Below are positions 26,681 through 35,027 of a stretch of DNA of 64,000 nt, piece by piece. The notes below the pieces were generated by a model that saw nothing but the letters and a program-made list of their open reading frames with translations, did no database searches and was not told the DNA's origin. The position numbers were made by a program, and so were the translations under genes. The stretch is from positions 1 to 64,000 of the forward strand of contig JAICXC010000005.1 in assembly GCA_025980665.1 (NCBI GenBank), written 5' to 3'. This DNA comes from Bryobacteraceae bacterium (GTDB taxonomy: Bacteria; Acidobacteriota; Terriglobia; Bryobacterales; Bryobacteraceae). Each line of letters opens with the position of its first letter. Within the stretch, counting starts at the first letter, position 1.

Positions 26681-27477
26681 AACGGATCTTATTTACGCTG
26701 GTTGCGGCCGCGACGTTGGCGAGCGCCGAGGATGCGGAGACGCGCGGAAAAAAAGTTGTCGATGATGCGATTGCGGCGCTGGGCGGGCAGAAATTTTTGA
26801 CCATGCAGGATCGTATCGAGAAAGGCCGCGCGTATTCGTTCTTTCACGACCAGATCAGCGGACTGTCGATAGCCAAGATCTACACTCGCTACATCTACGT
26901 GCCGCCCGACCGTACGGGAACCGATCTGGGTATTCAGGTGCGCCAGGCATTCGGAAAGAATGAGGACTACTATGTCCTGTTCCGTCAGGAGGGAGCCTGG
27001 GAAGTTACCTTTCGTGGTCCCAAGGAACTGGAAAAAGATCGGATCCAACGGAATCGCGATACGACGTTGAACGACGTTCTATACATATTTCGGGAGCGGC
27101 TGCACGAGCCGGGCTTGATCTTCGAATCGCAAGGCTCAGACGTGATCGAGAATCAGCCGGTAGATATCGTCAATATCACGGACTCGCAAAACCGGGTGGT
27201 GAAAGTGTTTTTTCACCAGACCACCAAGCTTCCGGTCCAGCAAACCTGGGTATGGCGTGACCCGGAAACGAAGGATCGCGAGGAGGAAGTCACACGCTTT
27301 TCCCGCTACCGGATGACGGACGGAATCCAGTGGCCCCAGCAGATACACCGCGAGCGCAATGGTGAGAAGATTTACGAGATTTTTTCGGAATCAGTCACAG
27401 TGAACCAGCAGCTGACGGATAACCTGTTTGCGGTGCCAGGTCCGGACACCAGGCCCGATCCTCCGCGAAAAAAATAA
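26677..27477 (+). CDS. Exported LolA-like beta-domain protein of the M16 operon
   Basis: A 266-residue secreted protein with a signal peptide (ILFTLVAAATLASAE). The region VVDDAIAALGGQKFLTMQDRIEKGRAY resembles the outer-membrane-lipoprotein-sorting (LolA-like) beta module seen at the end of the preceding peptidase-like protein. A later QTTKLPVQQTWVWRDPETKDREEE strand pair fits the same fold. Its ATG overlaps the upstream stop (ATGA), so it is made together with the M16 pair. It may bind lipid or unfolded peptide for the peptidase; that is inference. Confidence 0.75.
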   Translation: MKRILFTLVAAATLASAEDAETRGKKVVDDAIAALGGQKFLTMQDRIEKGRAYSFFHDQISGLSIAKIYTRYIYVPPDRTGTDLGIQVRQAFGKNEDYYVLFRQEGAWEVTFRGPKELEKDRIQRNRDTTLNDVLYIFRERLHEPGLIFESQGSDVIENQPVDIVNITDSQNRVVKVFFHQTTKLPVQQTWVWRDPETKDREEEVTRFSRYRMTDGIQWPQQIHRERNGEKIYEIFSESVTVNQQLTDNLFAVPGPDTRPDPPRKK

Positions 27478-27480
27478 ATC

Positions 27481-29349
27481 CTATTCCGCTGGTAGAGGGG
27501 CTTGCAGAACCTCTGTGGGGACGGGCGAAGTGTGCCGCCGCTGGAGGAGCGCCGCAGTTCGCTCCAAGAGCTGATTCTGCGTGAACGGGCGGCGGATTTC
27601 CTGCACCGATGACTCGGGTAAATCCACGATCGCCAGGCATTCCAGAGCGGGATGCCGGGGATGAAGCTCGACTAGGATGGTATCGCGATCCGCGGCATCG
27701 GCAATCAGCAGATCAAGGGGCCCCTCGTGCACCTGGCCGAGCGCGGACGCTTCTTCTCGATCGGATGCCTCGAGCAGATTGTATCCCGCGGATTCGAAGA
27801 ACTTGTGCAGCTGCGCGCGAACGCGGTCCCGGCCATCGACCAGGAGAATCGTGCGAGCCTGTCCCGCGCCGGGACCCGGATCGAACACCAGAGATTCTTC
27901 AGAGACACGCGGCAAGAGAAGTTCGATTCGGGTACCCTCGCTCACCGCGCGCGCCGTAAGATAACCACCATGCTCGGCTGCGATGGAGTGCGCCACCGAT
28001 AAAGCTAGACCGCTCTGGCCGCTACCGGCGGGATCGAACAAACGGTCCAGATCCGGCTCGACGGCGGCGTAAGTTATGCGGAGAGACGCAAAACTCGCCA
28101 GCGCGCCGTGTTGCGGAGCTTCCGTACGGCTAGTTTGAATCAGCAGACGGCCGCCATCCGGGACCATGGCGCAGGCGTGCAGAAGCAGGTTCATGATGAC
28201 CTGCTCAATATGCGCAGGGTCCGCCTTGATCCGCCCAGCTTCGGGTTCCGGCTGGACGGCCGCCACCACGCGCCCGGCGGCCGCCATTTCTATAGTCTTC
28301 GACATCCGGCGCAGGATGGTGTTCAGGCTGACGATTTCGGGCTGGGCTACTTGGCGCGCGCCCAAGCCTGCAAGCTTCTCGGTGACTTGTTCCGCTGCGA
28401 GCGCGGCCTCCCGGATCTCGGCGAGCGCGGTCTGCGCTGGAGAATAATCTCCCAGTTGGCGGGCGAGGATGCCGGTCCGGCTGCGTATGATCTGGAGCAG
28501 TGTGGCGTATTCGGCGGAAATCCGGGCGGCCAGCCGTCCCGCGGCCTCGACACGATGGGATTGCCGGAGCTGACGCTCTTCCCAGCGTCGCGCACTGACA
28601 TCGCGCAGGGTAAGAACCACGCCCAGCAGAGTCTCCGAGGAAGATCGCACGGGCGCCACCGTGCCCTCAACTGCCATTTCGCGCCCTCCCCGTGCGATTA
28701 GCCGTAAGCCGCGGTCCAAAGGCACGGGCATACCGGATAGAATTGCCAAAGGGGCGGGATCGCCTAAGTCGTCACCGGAATCTTCTTCCACCAGCCTAAC
28801 GACGGTTTCAAGCTGCTGGCCGATAGCGTTAGCCGCAGGCCACCCGCTGTAGGATTCTGCGGCGCGGTTGAGAGTGCGGATCCGCCCGAAAGGGTCGGCC
28901 ACCACAATTGCTTCAGCCACCGAAGCCAGCGTGGTACGATGCCAGGCTTCCTGTTCCTCAAGCTGGCGTTCCATGCGGTGTTTGTAAATCGCTATCTCGA
29001 TGGAGGTGTTGAGAGAGGCGGGGCCCAGGGGTTTCGTGATATAGCCGAAGGGCGCGGCGGCCTTAGCGCGCTCGAGCGTGGCCCGGTCGGCATGCCCGGT
29101 AAGGAACACAACCGGCACGTGATGGATCGCGCGAACGTCCTGCGCCGCGGCGATACCGTCGCGCTGGCCGTCGATACGAATGTCCATCAGAACCAGGTCG
29201 GCAGCGGCAGCGTGCTGAACCGCTTCATCGGCGGTTCCCACCGTCGCCACCACATGGTGACCCAGGGCTTCCAGGCGCGAGGCGATATCATGTGCGATCA
29301 ACCCCTCGTCTTCCACCACCAGCACCTTGTAAGCGTTCGCAGCTTGCAT
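27481..29349 (-). CDS. Hybrid REC-PAS-pseudokinase-REC signalling protein
   Basis: A 622-residue cytosolic protein. Residues 7-125 form a complete receiver domain (E13/D14, phospho-site D56, T84, K106). A PAS domain follows (about 135-255). The next region has histidine-kinase shape, but the phospho-acceptor histidine is replaced: GRLAARISAEYATLL has Ala279 where HDFNNLL-type kinases have His. The N-box keeps one Asn (N387) but has His391 for the second, and no DxGxG is visible. The C-terminal receiver (about 497-600) keeps D505 and D551 but has Arg587 for the conserved Lys. It lies three bases after a competent HisKA_2 kinase gene and probably acts as its phospho-acceptor or scaffold. Confidence 0.85.
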   Translation of the reverse strand: MQAANAYKVLVVEDEGLIAHDIASRLEALGHHVVATVGTADEAVQHAAAADLVLMDIRIDGQRDGIAAAQDVRAIHHVPVVFLTGHADRATLERAKAAAPFGYITKPLGPASLNTSIEIAIYKHRMERQLEEQEAWHRTTLASVAEAIVVADPFGRIRTLNRAAESYSGWPAANAIGQQLETVVRLVEEDSGDDLGDPAPLAILSGMPVPLDRGLRLIARGGREMAVEGTVAPVRSSSETLLGVVLTLRDVSARRWEERQLRQSHRVEAAGRLAARISAEYATLLQIIRSRTGILARQLGDYSPAQTALAEIREAALAAEQVTEKLAGLGARQVAQPEIVSLNTILRRMSKTIEMAAAGRVVAAVQPEPEAGRIKADPAHIEQVIMNLLLHACAMVPDGGRLLIQTSRTEAPQHGALASFASLRITYAAVEPDLDRLFDPAGSGQSGLALSVAHSIAAEHGGYLTARAVSEGTRIELLLPRVSEESLVFDPGPGAGQARTILLVDGRDRVRAQLHKFFESAGYNLLEASDREEASALGQVHEGPLDLLIADAADRDTILVELHPRHPALECLAIVDLPESSVQEIRRPFTQNQLLERTAALLQRRHTSPVPTEVLQAPLPAE

Positions 29350-29352
29350 GCT

Positions 29353-30408
29353 CTACCTTTCGGGAAAGGACAAACGAAATACTGTTCCGGCTTCGCGCTT
29401 CAACTCCCACGTCCCTGCAAACTGGCGGGCGAGGATTTCCACGATCTGAAGGCCTAGCGACTTGGTTTTCCGGGTCGCAAGATCCTCCGGAACGCCGATG
29501 CCGTCATCGATTACCGCCAGATCCAGTCTGCCGCCGCGGTTTTGCGCCTCCACGCGGATAGACCCCGAACGGCCATCGGGGAATGCATGCTTCAACGAAT
29601 TAGTGATCAACTCATTGAGGATCAACCCGACGGGAATGGCCTGATCGACACGTAGAACCAGCGGACTCCCGTCGGGTCGCGGGCAAACCGTCACTTGTCC
29701 CGAGATGCGCGCGCGATCCACGCCGAAGGCGCTGAACAGATTGGTCATCAGAAGATTCGCCTGGTGCGTCAAGTGCACTTGCCGGAGGTCGACGGATTCA
29801 TAGAGTTGCTCGTGAATCATGGCGATGGCTTCCACCCGGTTCTGGCTCTCCCGCAACACGGCAGTGACGCCCTCATCCGCAGCCGCCTTGGCTTGTAACC
29901 GCAGCAAGCTGGCGATGATTTGCAGGTTATTTTTGACCCGGTGGTGGAGTTCCCTAAGCAATACATCCTTTTCGGCGACGGAGCGCACCAGGCTGGCATG
30001 TTCCTCACGTAGCTCCCGAATGAGGTCTACCTTCTGCGTAGCCTTCAGAATCGCCAGCCCCAAGTGATGGCTGCTGATGCGATCTTTGAGCAGAAAGTCC
30101 TGCGCTCCGAATCGCAGGGCCTCGAGGGCCATAGGATAGCTGTTCAAATCGGTAAGCATGACAACTGGGAAAGCGGGCTCCGGCAGGGGGGCCGCGGAAT
30201 TCAGCTCGGCGAGAAACTCGAGGCCGGTCATATCCGGGAGGTTGTAATCGAGCAGAATGCAGTCGGGCGCGAGTCCGCGGCAGGTTCTGAGGCCCGTAAG
30301 AGCTTCCGACTCCTCGAAGAACTCAAGGTCCGGACCGTATACCTCATCCAGAAGAATCCGGCACAGATTGCGATCTGCCGCCGAATCGTCCACCATGACG
30401 ATCCTCAT
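29353..30408 (-). CDS. Response regulator-histidine kinase (REC + HisKA_2/HATPase)
   Basis: A 351-residue cytosolic protein. The N-terminal receiver has D7/D8, phospho-site D54 (ILLDYNLPDM), T86 and K108. A short linker leads to the HisKA_2 motif LLRELHHRVKNNLQIIASLL (residues 150-169), and the ATPase has ILNELITNSLKHAFPDG (N-box) and VIDDGIGVPED (G1 box). All catalytic residues are present. Sensor kinases with an N-terminal receiver take their input from another protein rather than from a ligand. The stop lies three bases ahead of the next gene's start, so the pair is an operon. Confidence 0.9.
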   Translation of the reverse strand: MRIVMVDDSAADRNLCRILLDEVYGPDLEFFEESEALTGLRTCRGLAPDCILLDYNLPDMTGLEFLAELNSAAPLPEPAFPVVMLTDLNSYPMALEALRFGAQDFLLKDRISSHHLGLAILKATQKVDLIRELREEHASLVRSVAEKDVLLRELHHRVKNNLQIIASLLRLQAKAAADEGVTAVLRESQNRVEAIAMIHEQLYESVDLRQVHLTHQANLLMTNLFSAFGVDRARISGQVTVCPRPDGSPLVLRVDQAIPVGLILNELITNSLKHAFPDGRSGSIRVEAQNRGGRLDLAVIDDGIGVPEDLATRKTKSLGLQIVEILARQFAGTWELKREAGTVFRLSFPER

Positions 30409-30490
30409 CGTTATGCGGAATGGATCTCCGAGAAAATGGTGGTCCAGCCAGACCGTTTTTCTCCAACGATTTGCGTGCTAACATGCGGGC

Positions 30491-31792
30491 ATGTTGCGAT
30501 ACTTGATGGCTGGAGTTTTGGCGGCAAACGCAGTGCTGGCGGCGGACGTGACGTTCAATAGGGACGTCCTGCCCATCCTGCAGAAGAATTGCCAGACCTG
30601 CCATCGGCCCGGGGAGATCGGGCCGTCGTCGTTCCTCACTTACGACAGCACACGGCCGTGGGCTAAGGCGATCAAGACAGCGGTGGTTACGCGCGTTATG
30701 CCACCCTGGTTCGCCGATCCCAAGTATGGCCACTTCGCCAACGATCGCCGCCTGAGCGATGCGGACGTGAGTACGCTTTCGGCGTGGGCTGACGCGGGCG
30801 CGCCGGAGGGCGACCCGAAAGATAAACCGGTGCCCGTCAAGTGGCACGAGGGCTGGAATATCCAGCCGGACGTCGTGTTTGAGATTCCCAAGCCTTACAC
30901 CGTTCCGGCTACAGGCACCATCGAGTACACCTATTTCGTGGTTCCCAGCGGATTCACCAAGGACACCTGGGTAATCGACGGCGAGGTGCGGCCTAGCAAT
31001 CGAGGCGTGGTACATCACGCCAGCGTGCACGTCCGTCCCCCGGGATCGCTTTGGATGAAGGACGCCAAACCGGGTGAACCTTATGTTCCACCGCACAGCG
31101 CACCAGGTGCGCCGCCGCCGGCCGGAAATCAAAGCAATGAGTGGCTACTGGGATACGTTCCGGGCGTGCATGGCGAGTATTTCGACAAAAACCATAAAGC
31201 AGCCAAGCTGATTCCAGCGGGATCCGACCTGGTGTTCGAGATGCATTACACGGCCAACGGCAAGGCCGCCGGAATCGACCAGACCAAGGTTGGATTCGTG
31301 CTGGCCAAGGGCGCTCCTGAGAAGCGGCTGTTGACTGTTCCGGTGGCGGACATGAGCTTCACCATCCCGCCGGAAGATCCGAATCACGCGGGTCACGCTG
31401 AGGCGGAATTCGATCAGCCGGTGGAGCTGGTGTATTCCCAGCCTCACATGCACCTGCGCGGCAAGGATATGGACATTCACTTGGAATATCCCACGGGCGA
31501 ATCGCAGATGCTGGTGAGCGTCCCGCGTTTCGACTTCAACTGGCAATTGGTGTACTACGAAGACAAGCCCTTGCGGCTGCCCAAGGGCACGAAAATCAAG
31601 CTCGACGCGCACTGGGATAATTCGGCGAACAATCGCATGAATCCGGATCCCAAGGCGACCGTCAAGTGGGGCGATCAGAGTTGGGATGAGATGATCTTCG
31701 CCTGGATCGGCGTGGTGGTTCCACCGGACGTGGATCTGGATAAGGCCATGGCGGTGCGTCGCGGCAACGCTGCGAACTCGAGTCGCCCGTAG
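30491..31792 (+). CDS. Exported cytochrome c / PHM-like copper monooxygenase fusion
   Basis: A 433-residue secreted protein. A signal peptide (YLMAGVLAANAVLAAD) precedes a haem motif C34-QT-C37-H38 in a short cytochrome-like domain (FNRDVLPILQKNCQTCHRPGE). The remaining part resembles type II copper ascorbate-dependent monooxygenases (PHM/DBH): NRGVVHHASVHV holds the paired histidines of one copper site, FEMHYTANG and QPHMHLRGKDMD carry the second. This combination is frequent in Acidobacteria and Planctomycetes but not biochemically characterised. It is divergent from the two-component operon with 82 bases between starts. Confidence 0.83.
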   Translation: MLRYLMAGVLAANAVLAADVTFNRDVLPILQKNCQTCHRPGEIGPSSFLTYDSTRPWAKAIKTAVVTRVMPPWFADPKYGHFANDRRLSDADVSTLSAWADAGAPEGDPKDKPVPVKWHEGWNIQPDVVFEIPKPYTVPATGTIEYTYFVVPSGFTKDTWVIDGEVRPSNRGVVHHASVHVRPPGSLWMKDAKPGEPYVPPHSAPGAPPPAGNQSNEWLLGYVPGVHGEYFDKNHKAAKLIPAGSDLVFEMHYTANGKAAGIDQTKVGFVLAKGAPEKRLLTVPVADMSFTIPPEDPNHAGHAEAEFDQPVELVYSQPHMHLRGKDMDIHLEYPTGESQMLVSVPRFDFNWQLVYYEDKPLRLPKGTKIKLDAHWDNSANNRMNPDPKATVKWGDQSWDEMIFAWIGVVVPPDVDLDKAMAVRRGNAANSSRP

Positions 31793-31807
31793 CGCACGCA
31801 CTCCTTC

Positions 31808-32704
31808 TCATCCCTTCACTTCGACCCCCGCCCATTCTTCCACGGTCTTGACGATAGTAGTGAAGTCGGCGTCCGAACCTTGACGCAGGGATGTAATCGC
31901 CAGCAGCTCGCGGATCGCGTTGCCACAGATCATCGGGACGCCCAGCCCCGCAGCCTCGTCGGTGCACAGCTTCACATCTTTGAGCAGCAACCCGATGGCG
32001 AAGCCGAAATCGAACGTCCGGGGCAGAATCGCCTTGGGGAACTTATCTACCGAAGCGCTGTTGCGCCCGGTACCGGAGTTGATCACGTCCAGCATCACCT
32101 TTGGATCCAGACCGCCTTTGACGCCCATCACCATGACTTCCGAAGTCACTGCCAGCGCCGCCGCCGATAACATGTTATTCGCCAGTTTCATCAACTGACC
32201 GGATCCGGGGTGCTCGCCCAAAAAGAAAATCTTGCCGATGGGCTCGAGCACAGGCCGCACGCGTTCAACGAGATCGCGAGGACAGGCGAGCATGACGGCC
32301 AAGGTTCCCTTGCGCGCACCACCGACCCCGCCGCTCACCGGAGCGTCGACCGCCGTGATGCCCTTGGCTGCGAGCGCCGCAGCGACTTCCCCAGCGACCT
32401 TTGGACCGGTGGTTGAAACATCTATGAAAATCTTCATCTTCGATCCGGAAGAGGGCCCGGAAGAGATCTCCAGCGCCACTTTCTGAACGATGGCTGGAGT
32501 AGGCAGGCTGACAATGACCACCTCGGCGGCCGAAGCCACTTCGAGGGGCGATTTCGCTACCTGTGCTCCCAGTGCCTTCAGGGGTTGGATAGCCGCGGCG
32601 CTGGTGTCGTAAATCGTGAGCTCGAACCCGGCGGTGAGGAGATTACGAGCCATCGGGTCGCCCATGCGGCCGACCCCGATGAAACCAAGTCGTTCTTTCG
32701 CCAT
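31808..32704 (-). CDS. 3-hydroxyisobutyrate dehydrogenase-family oxidoreductase
   Basis: A 298-residue NAD(P)-dependent beta-hydroxyacid dehydrogenase. The Rossmann motif is LGFIGVGRMGDPMARNLL near the N-terminus, the substrate loop is DAPVSGGVGGARKGTL, and the catalytic lysine lies in GSGQLMKLANNML. Members reduce or oxidise 3-hydroxyisobutyrate, tartronate semialdehyde or related acids. Its ATG directly abuts the stop codon of the carboxymuconolactone-decarboxylase-like gene (TAA-ATG), so the two function together, probably in an aromatic or sugar-acid branch. The exact substrate cannot be told. Confidence 0.88.
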   Translation of the reverse strand: MAKERLGFIGVGRMGDPMARNLLTAGFELTIYDTSAAAIQPLKALGAQVAKSPLEVASAAEVVIVSLPTPAIVQKVALEISSGPSSGSKMKIFIDVSTTGPKVAGEVAAALAAKGITAVDAPVSGGVGGARKGTLAVMLACPRDLVERVRPVLEPIGKIFFLGEHPGSGQLMKLANNMLSAAALAVTSEVMVMGVKGGLDPKVMLDVINSGTGRNSASVDKFPKAILPRTFDFGFAIGLLLKDVKLCTDEAAGLGVPMICGNAIRELLAITSLRQGSDADFTTIVKTVEEWAGVEVKG

Positions 32705-33085
32705 TTACTTTTTATCCAACTCCGCGAAGACTTCCTTGGCCGTGCGGAATGCGTCGACTGCCGCCGGCACGCCGCAGTAGACGCCCGTTTGCAGGAGGAT
32801 CTCGCGAATCTCATCCCGGGTCACGCCGTTGGTGAGCGCGCCCTTGATGTGCATCTTGAGCTCGTGCGGACGATTAAGCGCGGTGAGCATGGCCAGGTTC
32901 AGCATGCTGCGTGTTTTGCGCGGCAGGCCCGGACGGGTCCAGCAAGCGCCCCAGCAGTATTCGGTGACGAACTCCTGCAGAGGGCGGTTAAAGTCGTCGG
33001 CGGTCGCGATGGAGTTCTCGACGAACTCCTTTCCGAGGGTTGCCTTGCGTACCTCTAATCCGGCTTCATACAATTCTTTGTTCAT
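32705..33085 (-). CDS. Carboxymuconolactone decarboxylase-family protein (PcaC-like)
   Basis: A 126-residue CMD-fold protein of normal PcaC length. The run GLPRKTRSMLNLAMLTALNR, then HIKGALTNGVTRDEIREIL and GVYCGVPAAVDAF match gamma-carboxymuconolactone decarboxylases of the protocatechuate branch. No other pca gene is nearby, so the symbol is withheld. The start at 33085 is only 17 bases from the divergent lactonase start. TATGAT lies six bases upstream of the ATG on this strand, so transcription may begin at or near the start codon. Confidence 0.85.
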   Translation of the reverse strand: MNKELYEAGLEVRKATLGKEFVENSIATADDFNRPLQEFVTEYCWGACWTRPGLPRKTRSMLNLAMLTALNRPHELKMHIKGALTNGVTRDEIREILLQTGVYCGVPAAVDAFRTAKEVFAELDKK

Positions 33086-33102
33086 TGTCAGATCATAACA
33101 AG

Positions 33103-33900
33103 ATGGAACCGGATACTTACGAAGTCTACGCGGTCCGTTACGCGCACCATCCAAGGCGGGCCAGCGAGAACTTTCTGGGCGGCGATCCGCACGATGGACC
33201 CATGCCCATCGACTTCTTCGTGTGGGCAATTGTAGGTGAAAAGCGAACGTTCGTAGTCGATACCGGCTTCAATGCGGAGATGGCGCGCAAACGCAAGCGC
33301 GAGCTGCTTCGGACGCCTGCCGAAGGGCTGAAGATGATCGGCATCGATCCGGCGCAGGTAAAGGATGTGATCGTCACGCACATGCATTACGATCACGCCG
33401 GCTGCCTGGATGAATTCCCAGCCGCGCGGTACCACGTTCAGGATCGCGAGATGGCGTTCTGTACAGGACGCCACATGTGCCATGGGGTGACACGATTCCC
33501 TTTTGAGGCTTCCGACGTGACGTCCATAGTCGAGCGGATCTTCGAAGGCCGCGTCGCGTTTCACGATGGCGATGACGAGCTGGCTCCGGGAGTCACACTG
33601 CACCACATCGGAGGGCATTCGATGGGGTTGCAGGTGGTGCGAGTTCGCACACGTCGCGGATGGGTCGTGGTCGCTTCCGACGCGAGCCACTTTTACGCGA
33701 ACATGGAACAAGGGCGTCCGTATCCGATTTTGTTTAACGTGGGCGAGATGCTGGAAGGGTTCAACACGGTGCGCAGGCTGGCGGAATCGCCGCGGCATGT
33801 GATTCCCGGACACGATCCATTAGTTTTGTCGCGCTACCCAGCGGCGAAACCTGGACTGGAAGGCATCGTGGCAAGATTGGATGCGGAACCCACAAGCTAA
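33103..33900 (+). CDS. N-acyl-homoserine-lactonase-like MBL hydrolase
   Basis: A 265-residue cytosolic metallo-beta-lactamase-fold enzyme of the AttM/AiiB lactonase family, which opens the lactone ring of quorum signals or other lactones. The zinc motif is H93-M-H95-Y-D97-H98 (VTHMHYDHAGCLDEF); later ligands are in HHIGGHSMG, VASDASHFY and VIPGHDP. The ATG at 33103 matches the family start (YEVYAVRYAHHPRRASENF). It has no clear ribosome site. It forms an operon with the SET gene two bases downstream. Whether the real substrate is a homoserine lactone is unknown. Confidence 0.85.
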   Translation: MEPDTYEVYAVRYAHHPRRASENFLGGDPHDGPMPIDFFVWAIVGEKRTFVVDTGFNAEMARKRKRELLRTPAEGLKMIGIDPAQVKDVIVTHMHYDHAGCLDEFPAARYHVQDREMAFCTGRHMCHGVTRFPFEASDVTSIVERIFEGRVAFHDGDDELAPGVTLHHIGGHSMGLQVVRVRTRRGWVVVASDASHFYANMEQGRPYPILFNVGEMLEGFNTVRRLAESPRHVIPGHDPLVLSRYPAAKPGLEGIVARLDAEPTS

Positions 33901-33902
33901 CG

Positions 33903-34346
33903 ATGAAAGCCATCACACTCGATCCCAAAACACATCCAGCCGTCGTCTATCGCATGGAGATTCGCCAGTCCGGCATCCACGGCCGCGGAGTTTATGCGGC
34001 TCAATCCATTCCCGCCAATCGTAAAGTGATCGAATATACGGGGGAGCGCATCAGCGCGATCGCCTGCGAGAAGCGTGGGCATGGAGATTGCACATATTAC
34101 TTCTCGCTCGATCGTTATTGGGTACTGGATGGCTCGGTGGGCGGCAGCGGCGCCGAGTATATCAACCATAGTTGTGGCCCCAATCTGATCTCGCGCATCA
34201 TGAAAGGGCACATCCTCTACATGAGCCTGCGCAAAATCCGCAAAGGCGAGGAGCTTACGGTGGATTATCACTTCTCGAAAAATGAGGAGACCACGCCATG
34301 CCACTGCGGGTCAAAAAACTGCCGGAGTACAATCAATCTCAAATAA
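33903..34346 (+). CDS. SET-domain lysine-methyltransferase-like protein
   Basis: A 147-residue bacterial SET protein with a post-SET zinc motif. Key elements are HGRGVYA (residues 26-32), the SAM/pseudoknot motif NHSCGPN (88-94), the catalytic tyrosine region ELTVDYHF (117-124), and C133-x-C135-x4-C140. The domain order is that of eukaryotic histone methyltransferases reduced to the core. Bacterial copies may methylate ribosomal or DNA-binding proteins; target unknown. It starts two bases after the lactonase gene and is followed 12 bases later by an exported cytochrome gene. Confidence 0.87.
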   Translation: MKAITLDPKTHPAVVYRMEIRQSGIHGRGVYAAQSIPANRKVIEYTGERISAIACEKRGHGDCTYYFSLDRYWVLDGSVGGSGAEYINHSCGPNLISRIMKGHILYMSLRKIRKGEELTVDYHFSKNEETTPCHCGSKNCRSTINLK

Positions 34347-34358
34347 AGGTTGGGTCGC

Positions 34359-35027
34359 ATGCCGAAGAGACTGTTCCCCTTTATCGCGATGGCAGCGTAT
34401 GTGGCAGCTCAGACGCCCCCGGCGGACATCATGCCGCTGATGCAGGAGATTGTGCAGGGACTAGGAGTGCAGTGCGAATACTGCCACTCGGCCCCGCGCG
34501 GCAGCGGGCAACCCGAGCCTAAGAAGGATATCGCGCGGCAGATGATCGCCATGACGCGGGATATAAATGCCCGTGTTCAAGCCTCGACAGGGAAACCCGC
34601 CGCCCAAACTGCGCAGGTGAAGTGCATCACCTGCCATCATGGCGTTCCGATTCCACGGCAGCTATCAGAAATCCTTATGCAGACTCTGCGCGAGAAGGGC
34701 GCTGCTGCGGCGGCGGCGCAGTATCGCGATTTGCGCGAGCATTTTTACGGGCGGGCCGCATACGATTTCGGCGAGGATACGCTGGTGGGCGTGGCGCAGC
34801 CGCTCGCAGCCGGGAGGCCGGAGGACGCGATCGCGCTGCTCAAGCTGAACCTGGAGTTTTATCCGCAATCGGCCAAGACTTACGGGGCGATTGGATTCGC
34901 CTACACCCGCAAACTCGACGATCCGACCGCCATCACCTACTACGAAAAAGCGGTCGAGCTCGACCCGAGCAACGGAGTTATCCGCGGACAGCTCGAGCAG
35001 TTGAAGATGTATCAGCGGAAGCGCTAG
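34359..35027 (+). CDS. Exported di-haem cytochrome c with TPR-like tail
   Basis: A 222-residue secreted protein. The ATG at 34359 follows AAAGG and begins a signal peptide (LFPFIAMAAYVAAQ). Two haem motifs, C39-EY-C42-H43 and C89-IT-C92-H93, have reaction-centre-cytochrome spacing. From about residue 140 a TPR-like helical pair appears (GRPEDAIALLKLNLEFYPQSAKTYGAIGFAY and the repeat DDPTAITYYEKAVELDPSN). Its end overlaps the 3' end of the opposite transporter gene by 50 bases. It is the third member of the lactonase/SET operon. Confidence 0.85.
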   Translation: MPKRLFPFIAMAAYVAAQTPPADIMPLMQEIVQGLGVQCEYCHSAPRGSGQPEPKKDIARQMIAMTRDINARVQASTGKPAAQTAQVKCITCHHGVPIPRQLSEILMQTLREKGAAAAAAQYRDLREHFYGRAAYDFGEDTLVGVAQPLAAGRPEDAIALLKLNLEFYPQSAKTYGAIGFAYTRKLDDPTAITYYEKAVELDPSNGVIRGQLEQLKMYQRKR

